A DNA stretch of 8,859 nucleotides from an uncultured Bacteriovorax sp. GTDB lineage: Bacteria > Bdellovibrionota > Bacteriovoracia > Bacteriovoracales > Bacteriovoracaceae. The notes under the pieces were generated by a model, which was not told where the DNA came from, searched no databases, and worked only from the letters and a program-made list of their open reading frames with translations. Every line of letters begins with the position of its first letter. Position 1 is the stretch's first letter. The stretch is from the NCBI GenBank assembly GCA_946480715.1, contig CAMLKK010000078.1, positions 1 through 8,859 on the forward strand, read 5' to 3'. The position numbers were made by a program, and so were the translations under genes. Positions 1-7,163 of the stretch are shown here, one piece after another.

Positions 1-126
1 TCCTTCATACTCCTCAAAAAGAGGATGATTAAATCAATCAGACATTAAAATAAGGTAAACCCTCACAGTTTTTAGGAAAACATCCGAAAAGACTAAAGAA
101 TGACCTTAACTTAATGGAAGCTGAGT
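1..126. other. Upstream non-coding leader of the operon
   Basis: No supported reading frame lies here. At the left edge the - strand reads AAGGA (positions 5 to 1), a possible ribosome binding site for a divergent gene starting just outside the window. Next to it is a perfect 5-bp inverted repeat, TCCTC-AAAAA-GAGGA (11-25). It has no T tract on either side, so it does not look like a terminator. I find no convincing -35/-10 pair for the downstream operon; an AT-rich TTAAAAT (45-51) is the nearest -10-like string, without a matching -35. The divergent-gene reading is a guess. Confidence 0.4.
116..120 (+). promoter_or_regulatory. Ribosome binding site of the first operon gene
   Basis: GGAAG lies 6 bases before the ATG at 127. 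This supports 127 as the start rather than the in-frame ATG three codons later, which would also cut into the signal peptide's charged N-terminus. Confidence 0.65.
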
Positions 127-3100
127 ATGAAAACTATGCGTGAATTAACAAAAAAATTCGTCGTACATCTGATGATCTTTTCATTAGTTCAAACTTCTTT
201 TCCTTATCAGACTGCGAACGCACAAGCTTCAGTTCAATCAAATCCAGTTCTTCAAATTGCCCAAACGGCAATGGGACTCTATGGACAAATGCTGGGACAA
301 AAACAGCAGATTGTTATGCAACAAATTCAAGCGCAAAAAAATCAACAGATGATGCAACAGTTGAGTCCAAACTGTCGTAAGCCTGATGGGACTTCATGTT
401 TTACTGTGCCTGGAAAACTTTTTCCAGAGTGTCCGCTTCCAGCTTCAATGAGTAACATGCCAGAGAACGTGTGTTCAGCTGCAACTCCTGATCCTGGTGC
501 AATCAGCTCGATGATTACATACGAAGCGATTTCAAAAAGCTGGATCAATTACTATGATCAAATGTCGAATGAAGCTTCAAACTCTGCTGTTCCATTTGGA
601 TTAAAATGTTTGGAAGACAAACAGAAGGCCGTTGATTCACAAATCACAGAAATGATCAACAACCTCACTCGACTTCAAGATCGTCTTAATCAAGACAAAC
701 AAGTTTTTCGCGACAACAATAAAAAAATCCTCGAAGACCTTGCTGTAACGAATGCAGAACTTTTTGGTAATGGAAAAAATGATATTGGTCTTAAAACAAT
801 GGATCCGGCAAAGTTCTTCTCGAACTCTTGTCAATCAGCGATTGGAAAAGATGCTCTTACAAAGTCATCGGGATTCGTAGGATTCAACGGAATCCTCGAC
901 ATCATGTCTGCTAAAGCAAAACCAGCGACAGACTTTATTCAAAACAAAAATTCAATTGAAAGCGATATCAGAAGAGATATCGAAAGAATGCAAAATGGTA
1001 TCAGAACATCTGGTCTTGGCGACTGGATGAATAACATCAAAGGACCACTTGGCGCTGATCTTTCAAGCATGGCCACTGTAAAAAATGCAGCAGCAAAACA
1101 ATTAATGGAATTTGAAACTTCTTATGCTCGTATTGCTGGTGAGCTTAAAAAAGAATACGACTACGAAGCACCAAAACTAGACAAAAACTTCTCAGCTGAT
1201 TTTGAAGAATTTCTAGGTGAATCAAAAAACTATTTCAAGAAAAAATATATCAATGAATGTGTGACTGGTGCTGATAAAGGAATCGCTATCCCTGTTGATA
1301 AACTTCTTGAAGGGATGACAACAAAAATAAAAGGTGTTGTTGGAGAAGGTTACCTAAGAGATTATCGTCAAGCTTATAAGAACATCGTTGAAAGCGGAAA
1401 ATCGGTAGAAGATATCGATCAGGAACTAAAAGCTCTTTCAGCAAAGTATCCTCAAGTTGTTCTTCGTTACCAAGACAGTAAATCGGCCTACATCATCGAA
1501 AGCCCATATCAAACGTTTATGAAGACGGCCGAAAAATGCGCGGCCAACTATACTTTCAATCAACAAAAGAAAGTTGATCGTGGACAAACTCTCCTTCGCG
1601 AACTTCAAGGTCTTCATGATAACTTTGCCAGCAACTTAGGCCAGGCCGTTTTAGAAAAAACACTCAACTGTAACGGAGAAGCTAAAAAAGCTGGTGGTAC
1701 ATGTTCAGAAGAATCTCTCAACTATAAGAGTGAAGGTTTCTGTATGGCACAGGCCAATGATTGTGCCAACGAAATCCAGGGTTGTTATGCTGAAGCTTCA
1801 AAACAAGTTGATGCCCGTAAAGCTAAGATGGCGACCATTGCCGCTAAATATAACAAAAGTGTTGAAGGCCTAGTTGCCCGTTCAAATGCTCTTTATGAAC
1901 AACAAAAAAATGCTGTTATTGAAATGACAAAAGTTATTCAAGCAAAATTCCCCGGAACAAACTTTGCTATTCCTGAAGGTTTATTCATTTCAATGCCTGA
2001 GATGAAAAAAGACACTTATGGAATTGAACTCGCAAACGATGGAAACCTTTCTTTCATGGATGAACTTCCAAAGAAAATTGGTCTTCTTAAAAATGTTTTC
2101 GAAGAACAAAAAGAAAAAGCGAACGCGACTATCGAAGAATATATCGCCAAACAAAAAATGGCGATGGATCGTGAGAAAAACCGTTGGAGCCAACTTGCTT
2201 CTGAATGTAAAGGCAACATCGACAGTGCTTCAAGCAAACTGGCACAGATGAATGCTGAAGGACAAAAGAAACAAGCTGAAATTGATGGAAAAGTTGCTTC
2301 GTTCTGTTCTCGTTACAGCGACCTTCGCGACAACCCAATGCCAAGTTGTGATGACGCCAAAAAACTAGCGGAAGATGCTGATAAAATCAGCGCTCACCTC
2401 TCTGGTGGTGCTCGTCAAGTGACTCGCGAATTCCGTAATGCCTGCAACAGCGTGAACAACGAAAAAGATGTTGAATTTTTGGATGACGATTGCAGTGAAA
2501 AGAAGAATAAAACTGATAGAAGTGCTTGTGAGAAAAGAAAACAAGACTACATAAGAAAGTTATCAATTGAAGATCAGGAAAAATCTAAACCTGTTAAGCT
2601 TAGCTCTCTTTGCGGAGTGGAAGGCGATAAAGAAGATAAAGACTTCCTTGCTAACGTAGCAAAGAAAGTTCCTGAAGATGAAAAAATCATCGGTAAAGCT
2701 ACTACGATTAAAGATGTGCTTAAAAAAGGTGATGAACTGGAAAGTGCAGAATTCTTCTCTAAAATTAGTCAAATAGTTGGAAAAGAAAATTTAGATAAAA
2801 CTAAAGTCTGTAAACGTCTTGCAGAAGTAAATGAAGCGGTTGAACTAAGTGATTCAGACTTCAAAGAAAAGAATGATGAAATTACAAAATTAAAAAAAGA
2901 ACTAATTGAAAGTGAAGCAAAAGCGAAATCTAAAAGGGATACCGAAGTTTCAAAACTAAAAAAAGATTTAGCTGACATTGAAAGAAAGATAGAAGCTGAG
3001 GATAAAGGAAAAAGTGCTGGGGAAAGATTGGATAGCGTAGGAAAATACAAAGCCGAAGCCGATCCAATCCGTGAAAAAATCAAACTAGCAGAGCAATCAC

Positions 3101-3372
3101 CGGAAGTAGACGAATTAAAAAGCAAATTAAAATTAGCTGAAGCAGATTTTAAAGAGAGTAAAGATAAAAAACTTCTGAAAGAAGCTCTTAGTAGCTTAGT
3201 TGTCATGCCGTCAAAACAAAAAGTTGTGGAAGAAAAGTTCGACCGTATCGGTGAGCAAGCTTCAAGCATCCCTTGTACGGCCCAAGCAACAAACAACAAT
3301 ATGCCGAAAATGTTTAATAGCACTGATTTCTTAATGCAACATGATCAGGCGATATTAGGAAAATCAAAATAG
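127..3372 (+). CDS. Large secreted Cys-rich coiled-coil protein of unknown function
   Basis: I do not recognise a family. The 1081-residue product starts with a signal peptide: basic MKTMRELTKK, a hydrophobic core at about residues 11-25, and a likely signal peptidase I site after Ala-Asn-Ala at 30-32. So it is probably exported to the periplasm or beyond. Residues 49-78 are very rich in Gln and Met. The mature part has 22 cysteines, an even number consistent with disulfides, including C515, C526, C539, C546 and C553; the last three are spaced exactly 7 apart. Most of the chain is charged and helical. From about residue 908 to 1035 it is Lys/Glu-dense and looks like a long coiled coil. GC content drops clearly in that part. 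No catalytic motif or further membrane segment is visible. It is the first gene of an operon with a lipoprotein metalloprotease, whose ATG follows its TAG directly, so a structural, substrate or partner role to that protease is possible (inference). Confidence 0.9.
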   Translation: MKTMRELTKKFVVHLMIFSLVQTSFPYQTANAQASVQSNPVLQIAQTAMGLYGQMLGQKQQIVMQQIQAQKNQQMMQQLSPNCRKPDGTSCFTVPGKLFPECPLPASMSNMPENVCSAATPDPGAISSMITYEAISKSWINYYDQMSNEASNSAVPFGLKCLEDKQKAVDSQITEMINNLTRLQDRLNQDKQVFRDNNKKILEDLAVTNAELFGNGKNDIGLKTMDPAKFFSNSCQSAIGKDALTKSSGFVGFNGILDIMSAKAKPATDFIQNKNSIESDIRRDIERMQNGIRTSGLGDWMNNIKGPLGADLSSMATVKNAAAKQLMEFETSYARIAGELKKEYDYEAPKLDKNFSADFEEFLGESKNYFKKKYINECVTGADKGIAIPVDKLLEGMTTKIKGVVGEGYLRDYRQAYKNIVESGKSVEDIDQELKALSAKYPQVVLRYQDSKSAYIIESPYQTFMKTAEKCAANYTFNQQKKVDRGQTLLRELQGLHDNFASNLGQAVLEKTLNCNGEAKKAGGTCSEESLNYKSEGFCMAQANDCANEIQGCYAEASKQVDARKAKMATIAAKYNKSVEGLVARSNALYEQQKNAVIEMTKVIQAKFPGTNFAIPEGLFISMPEMKKDTYGIELANDGNLSFMDELPKKIGLLKNVFEEQKEKANATIEEYIAKQKMAMDREKNRWSQLASECKGNIDSASSKLAQMNAEGQKKQAEIDGKVASFCSRYSDLRDNPMPSCDDAKKLAEDADKISAHLSGGARQVTREFRNACNSVNNEKDVEFLDDDCSEKKNKTDRSACEKRKQDYIRKLSIEDQEKSKPVKLSSLCGVEGDKEDKDFLANVAKKVPEDEKIIGKATTIKDVLKKGDELESAEFFSKISQIVGKENLDKTKVCKRLAEVNEAVELSDSDFKEKNDEITKLKKELIESEAKAKSKRDTEVSKLKKDLADIERKIEAEDKGKSAGERLDSVGKYKAEADPIREKIKLAEQSPEVDELKSKLKLAEADFKESKDKKLLKEALSSLVVMPSKQKVVEEKFDRIGEQASSIPCTAQATNNNMPKMFNSTDFLMQHDQAILGKSK

Positions 3373-5730
3373 ATGAATAAAACGTTGGCAACATTCAGGC
3401 TTACAGCATCGGCACTCATCGTAGTGTCGCTTGCCGTTTCATGTATGCCATCTGCTTCAAAGAGTTCACTGCGCGGAAGAGGTAAATCTGGTCTCGTGGA
3501 TACGTCTACTCTCAATCCAGGAGAAGGCCGTGTTATGCTTCAAAACCCTGTTGTTCAGTCAAACAACAAGGCGATTACTCCGGCGGATGATTTCACAAAG
3601 TTTTTAACGACAGTTGAAATTACCGATGAATCTTTTCTTCAAAGTCAGGCGAATTGTTACAACTTAACTTACTGTTTTGAAATTTTTGATGAACGAAACT
3701 CTCCTGCTTCACTGCAAACGACAAACGGAAAATGGGGTTATCACCCAACGTCGAAAGAATTCACTCAGGTTAACACTTTTTATCACCTCAACTTAATTTT
3801 CAATCGATTCATCGATCACTTAAAAGCTGGTATCGATGAAGCTTATAATTTAACGGCGCTTAGATACAATACGAGTTTAAACAAAGACGCTTTTAAGACA
3901 GATGGCCAGATTGATTTGAACGATACCGTTTTAAAGGCCATTGCGAATTGTGATTTGGTCGACAACGCGGCTTTTGAACCGGCAAAGTCACTGCTGTGTT
4001 TTGGTTTTACAAACACACCAAATGGAGTTCTTCGTTGGGCCCATGATGATAGTCTTATCTATCATGAGGCAGGACACTTCTTTCAAGACGTTCAATTAAA
4101 TTTCAGAAATCCAAGAGCAATCTTCCCTTATCGTGTTCAACTTGGCTCTTTCAAGGGTTACACTGAAGCAGCATCTCTGGGTGAAGGTCTTTCAGATTAT
4201 TTCAGTTATTTCATCAATGGAAGAACGCACTTTGCAGAATGGGCAGCTGGTCGTTACTTAGAAGCTTCTCGACCATTAACAGAGAGCGATCCGCTTCACG
4301 TTGCTGGAATTTCCAGTGATCGTGACCAACGTCTCGCTTATCCGGATTATTTATCATACAACCCGAATGATCCCGCAACTCCGCATGAAGAAATTCACAA
4401 CGGCGGTATGATCATGGCCCATTTTTTAGTGGCCCTTACTGAAGACATCAAAACTCGTTGTACTTTAGAGCATCGCAAGGCCGCTGATTATGTCATGTTG
4501 GCCGTAACTGAAACACTTGCAGAGTTAGGTGACATCAATACTCATGGAACTGAAGCAGAGAAAAAAGCTTCAATCACAGGAAAAGTAAATCTCAATCCAA
4601 CATATGCTCTTCATTGGTTTAATACAGTTAATCCCGTTAACTACCGTTCATTCACTCAAACGTTTGCAAAAAACATTCTCATCAATCTTGGAAATCCTAC
4701 GCTTGCCCGTTGTAATGGCGGCTTCTATCCGCAGGATGAATTAGAATCACTCTTAGATGATTATGGATTGCTTCTTTTCAAAACTTACAACCAACACAGA
4801 AATTTAACGAATGGAACAACTAAGGTTAATACACCTGTCACTCCAACAAATCGTAAGAAGTCTGTGCTCGTTTCTAAAAATGCCGTGACGTTTGATCCTG
4901 CACCAGATGCTAGTCTCGCGTTCGTTTACGATGATCAAAAAGAACTTGTGGGAGCGCTGGAAGATTTAGGTAAAGCAGGTATTATTCCAAATTTATCAGA
5001 TGATATTAAAGATGGTCTTCCTTACAATAACGGAAATGCGAAAGTTTCTCCGGGTGAGTTTGTAGGCCTCGCCCTCAACCTTTACAACAATTCAAATTCT
5101 ACGATCGCTGGTGTCCAGATTCTTGCCAATGATTGGGATCACGCTGATACGACTCCTGGACCAAACAAAGGTCGTCCATGTCAGTTCGCTGCTGGTATGT
5201 CGAATGATACGTGGCCGCTCGAATCCGAAGGCGGATCAGTGGCGGCGAACTGTAATACAGTGTCTGCATCGACTCCAGATGACTTTGCTCCAATCTGTTT
5301 TGTTCAATCAAATGAATCAAGCGCGACAAAATGGATTTCTCAGAGCGAATTCAGAACAAAATTAGCACTTGATACGAATTTCTGTTTGAACAAATCATCT
5401 GACAAAGATTGTTTCGTTCGCGCCGTAAGAGATTTAGATTCAGCTTATCTTTCAAAGTTAAATCCAAAATCAAACTGGACAAAAACTTTTACAAGTACAG
5501 ATCCGAAAGTGAAAGCACCAAAAATGTCATATGGAAATTTAGTTTTCTTAGAAGTTTCAAAACACGTTCCTCCTGGAACAGTAATTGATTGCCGCTTCCG
5601 TGTTCGTTTTACGAATTGTGAAGATTGTTTTCATGATGGTTCTGCAAGCAACAACGATTATAAAGATTCTGATTACAACGGACCAAAACCATTTAAAGTT
5701 TTTCACTTACAGATTCCGATAACAGACTAA
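3373..5730 (+). CDS. Lipoprotein with fungalysin/thermolysin-like zinc metalloprotease domain
   Basis: The 785-residue product begins with a lipoprotein-type signal peptide ending in LAVSC, with Cys24 as the probable lipidation site (Ala rather than Leu at -3). A region at about residues 125-160 (QVNTFYHLN onward) resembles the segment before the active site in M36/M4 peptidases. The zinc motif is HEAGH at 231-235 (H231, E232, H235). A downstream EGLSD places the likely third zinc ligand at E271, and H342 lies in an H-x2-G-x3-A-x3-L stretch as in M36 enzymes. This supports a gluzincin endopeptidase on the cell envelope; M36-like is my best guess, substrate unknown. The usual N-terminal FTP/PepSY propeptide is not apparent. 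Residues from about 505 on form a separate Cys-containing, probably beta-sandwich domain with a CxxC (C749, C752) near the end. The start abuts the previous stop codon, and only a weak AGGA 12 bases upstream is visible, so translational coupling is likely. Confidence 0.85.
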   Translation: MNKTLATFRLTASALIVVSLAVSCMPSASKSSLRGRGKSGLVDTSTLNPGEGRVMLQNPVVQSNNKAITPADDFTKFLTTVEITDESFLQSQANCYNLTYCFEIFDERNSPASLQTTNGKWGYHPTSKEFTQVNTFYHLNLIFNRFIDHLKAGIDEAYNLTALRYNTSLNKDAFKTDGQIDLNDTVLKAIANCDLVDNAAFEPAKSLLCFGFTNTPNGVLRWAHDDSLIYHEAGHFFQDVQLNFRNPRAIFPYRVQLGSFKGYTEAASLGEGLSDYFSYFINGRTHFAEWAAGRYLEASRPLTESDPLHVAGISSDRDQRLAYPDYLSYNPNDPATPHEEIHNGGMIMAHFLVALTEDIKTRCTLEHRKAADYVMLAVTETLAELGDINTHGTEAEKKASITGKVNLNPTYALHWFNTVNPVNYRSFTQTFAKNILINLGNPTLARCNGGFYPQDELESLLDDYGLLLFKTYNQHRNLTNGTTKVNTPVTPTNRKKSVLVSKNAVTFDPAPDASLAFVYDDQKELVGALEDLGKAGIIPNLSDDIKDGLPYNNGNAKVSPGEFVGLALNLYNNSNSTIAGVQILANDWDHADTTPGPNKGRPCQFAAGMSNDTWPLESEGGSVAANCNTVSASTPDDFAPICFVQSNESSATKWISQSEFRTKLALDTNFCLNKSSDKDCFVRAVRDLDSAYLSKLNPKSNWTKTFTSTDPKVKAPKMSYGNLVFLEVSKHVPPGTVIDCRFRVRFTNCEDCFHDGSASNNDYKDSDYNGPKPFKVFHLQIPITD

Positions 5731-5731
5731 T

Positions 5732-6367
5732 ATGAAAAAATTTTGGCTTTTTTTCTTTTCATTCATTGTGGCCATCGGAATAACTCTTTACACGAAACAA
5801 GAGAAGGCACGTTATACTTTCACTGAACATGATCAAGAGTGGAAAACGTTCGTAAAAAAACCAAGCCGTGAAGTGGCCAGTTATAAATCCACAGATGAAG
5901 AATTGCTCGCAGCACGTATCACTAAAAAAAAATCCAATGGCCGAAGTCCCAACAGTGTAGTGCCTAATCTACTTTATAATTATCGCGGCAACAGAGTTCT
6001 CTTTGGTGATCGCGATTCAGAATTTTCTAATCCAGATCAACCTCTCCCAATGGAAAATACCGTCAATCCTGACTGGCAAAAAAGATTGGGCGAAGATCTA
6101 ATGCGATTTCAATCCGAAGACACGAAAATTTTAGTAAAGAATGAAATGCCGATTATTCGTGTTATGAACGGTAAAGGTCGTTTTTATGAACAAGTGATAG
6201 TTACCTTTTTAAGTGGTAACGGCGATAGAAGTAGTTTTAAAGCGCTTGTTGATTCCGAATCGGGTGTTGTTGAAGAAACTTGGGATAGAACTATTCACGA
6301 GTCATATGGAAAACGAAAGGAAGGCCTGAGCCTCCCTTCCGGAGATAATAATATTACTACAAGGTAA
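5732..6367 (+). CDS. Membrane-anchored or secreted protein with PepSY/FTP-like C-terminal region
   Basis: This 211-residue protein starts with a short basic MKK and one hydrophobic segment at about residues 4-20. No clear cleavage site follows, so it may stay as a signal anchor with the rest outside the inner membrane. Residues about 140-190 have the pattern of a PepSY/FTP module: a strand with IIRV, a strand YEQVIVTF, then FKALVD-SESG-VVEE, in which D174 to G178 matches the typical 'VDa.tGev' turn. Such modules are normally propeptides that inhibit and help fold M4/M36 proteases. Finding one beside a protease without an evident propeptide suggests a trans-acting inhibitor or chaperone; this is inference from motif resemblance. 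The ATG follows the protease stop by one base and no ribosome binding site is visible, which points to coupled translation. The last 11 bases overlap the convergent beta-barrel gene. Confidence 0.8.
   Translation: MKKFWLFFFSFIVAIGITLYTKQEKARYTFTEHDQEWKTFVKKPSREVASYKSTDEELLAARITKKKSNGRSPNSVVPNLLYNYRGNRVLFGDRDSEFSNPDQPLPMENTVNPDWQKRLGEDLMRFQSEDTKILVKNEMPIIRVMNGKGRFYEQVIVTFLSGNGDRSSFKALVDSESGVVEETWDRTIHESYGKRKEGLSLPSGDNNITTR
6310..6340 (-). terminator. Possible intrinsic terminator of the beta-barrel gene
   Basis: Read on the - strand, GGAAGG (6340-6335) can pair with CCTTCC (6324-6319) across a 10-base loop and is followed by TTTCGTTTT (6318-6310). It begins 17 bases past the stop codon of the beta-barrel gene. 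It sits inside the coding end of the convergent gene and has no T tract on the + strand. The 6-bp stem is short and the T tract is interrupted, so this is a moderate call. Confidence 0.4.
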
Positions 6368-6953
6368 GTGGTAAACTTACGCCGACAACAAATTCGTGAG
6401 TTGATACTTCTTCATCACCATTTAATTTAACAGTGACTCCACCACCGCTCACTTCATCCCATACACGGTTTCTGTACATGAGGTTTAAGCTTACGAATGG
6501 AAGACCTGTGAATCCAACACCCAATTCTTTCGTGCTCCCTTTAAATTCAGTACCAGCAGCATAAGCTCCTCCTGAATTATCATCTTCTCCTTTAGAACTG
6601 AAATAGTAGGCACCCCATGCTCTTAAAAGAATAGGAAGGTTGTAACCAACAAATAAACCTACTTCACTAACTTTGAGTTTATCGTTTGAAGTTACACCGC
6701 CTGTCTTAGTTTCGAATTCAGGGTTAGACGCCGTATAATCAAGTCCGGCCATAAAGCCTAAATACTGGCCACCGAGCCTTAAACCGTATTGTGTGCCGTT
6801 ATAATCGTATTCGTCTTTAATCCCGCCAGAAGTCGATTCTCCACTTCCTTTAAGGTTAAAACCCAAATGAGGCTCTACTAAGAATGATGCTTGTGCTTGA
6901 GAACTAAGAGCGATGAGAGAAATCGCAACTAGAACTTTTTTCAATGATTTCAT
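6357..6953 (-). CDS. Small outer-membrane beta-barrel protein
   Basis: The 198-residue product has a clear signal peptide (MKSLKK, hydrophobic core, likely cleavage after Ala-Gln-Ala at 20-22). The mature part alternates short amphipathic strands with Gly/Ser/Asp-rich turns, for example YGLRLGGQYLGFMAGLDY and VGLFVGYNLPILLRAWGAYYF. This is what is expected of an 8-strand OmpA/opacity-type barrel of about 175 residues. The last strand, EFVVGVSLPLTL, ends in Leu rather than the usual Phe. I cannot assign a function; structural, adhesive or minor transport roles all fit. I chose the ATG at 6953 over an upstream in-frame TTG at 6998 because GGAGG sits 5 bases before it and the signal peptide starts there. 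It is convergent with the protease operon, overlapping it by 11 bases, and divergent from the next gene. Confidence 0.85.
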   Translation of the reverse strand: MKSLKKVLVAISLIALSSQAQASFLVEPHLGFNLKGSGESTSGGIKDEYDYNGTQYGLRLGGQYLGFMAGLDYTASNPEFETKTGGVTSNDKLKVSEVGLFVGYNLPILLRAWGAYYFSSKGEDDNSGGAYAAGTEFKGSTKELGVGFTGLPFVSLNLMYRNRVWDEVSGGGVTVKLNGDEEVSTHEFVVGVSLPLTL

Positions 6954-6958
6954 GGAAT

Positions 6959-6963
6959 CCTCC
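6959..6963 (-). promoter_or_regulatory. Ribosome binding site of the beta-barrel gene
   Basis: The - strand reads GGAGG, 5 bases before the ATG at 6953. This decides the start in favour of that ATG rather than the TTG 15 codons upstream. Confidence 0.8.
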
Positions 6964-6973
6964 TTAATTTCGC

Positions 6974-6997
6974 TGAAAAGACCTTCATATCTTTTCA
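6974..6997. repeat. 7-bp perfect inverted repeat in the leader of the beta-barrel gene
   Basis: TGAAAAG (6974-6980) and CTTTTCA (6991-6997) are perfect inverted copies separated by 10 bases. They lie about 10 bases upstream of the ribosome binding site of the - strand gene. It could be an operator for a dimeric regulator or an RNA hairpin in the 5' leader. There is no T tract after it. No regulator family can be named from the sequence. Confidence 0.4.
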
Positions 6998-7117
6998 ATC
7001 ACTTTCTTCATTATGAACGACGTTTAAAAAAAAGAAAGTCTTTCTATAAACTCTACATATAAGTTTTAGCGCGTGATTTTATTTATTTAAGACCACCTTA
7101 ATTTAAAAAATTTCACT

Positions 7118-7144
7118 TAATTCCCGAGCCATTTCGTCCGATAA
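7118..7144 (+). promoter_or_regulatory. Candidate sigma-28 (FliA)-like promoter
   Basis: TAAT (7118-7121) is followed, after exactly 15 bases, by TCCGATAA (7137-7144). The FliA consensus is TAAA-N15-GCCGATAA, so the match is 3 of 4 and 7 of 8 with the correct spacing. Transcription would begin around 7150-7152, leaving a leader of only about 12-14 bases that still includes the GGAGG. GATAAT (7140-7145) alone also resembles a housekeeping -10, although no good TTGACA-like element accompanies it. One match in an AT-rich spacer may be chance. Confidence 0.3.
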
Positions 7145-7153
7145 TAGAACACC

Positions 7154-7158
7154 GGAGG
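7154..7158 (+). promoter_or_regulatory. Strong ribosome binding site pointing to an ATA start codon
   Basis: GGAGG with 5 bases of spacing ends directly before ATA at 7164. No ATG, GTG or TTG exists in the frame between the stop at 7104-7106 and the TTG at 7635, so this site is what fixes the start of the following gene. Confidence 0.7.
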
Positions 7159-7163
7159 TCTTT

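Larger units (their letters stand above)
6954..7163. promoter_or_regulatory. Divergent intergenic region with promoters for both flanking genes
   Basis: This 210-base AT-rich spacer separates the - strand beta-barrel gene from the + strand secreted-protein gene, so both start signals should lie here. For the - strand, CATAAT (7013-7008) is a plausible -10, but the -35 is poor. An A8 run (7026-7033) leads into a short palindrome, AGAAAG-T-CTTTCT (7033-7045), which could be a protein site. The + strand promoter candidate is listed separately. Confidence 0.5.

Noticed and set aside
11..25. TCCTC-AAAAA-GAGGA hairpin as a terminator
   Set aside because: Only 5 bp, with no T tract on either strand.
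83..90. TCCGAAAA upstream of the operon as a FliA-type -10
   Set aside because: Only 6 of 8 bases match and no TAAA lies 15 bases upstream.
2769..3323. 184-codon - strand frame inside the large secreted protein gene
   Set aside because: It is the mirror of a Lys/Glu-rich coiled coil (AAA/GAA reversed gives Phe/Ser runs) and has no sensible protein features.
6954..6998. TTG at 6998 as start of the beta-barrel protein
   Set aside because: The extra 15 residues are charged and precede a normal signal peptide; the GGAGG fits the ATG at 6953.
7026..7045. A8 tract plus AGAAAG/CTTTCT palindrome as a - strand terminator for an upstream gene
   Set aside because: The palindrome centre leaves no room for a loop except by opening the stem to 4 AT-rich pairs, and no - strand gene ends before it.
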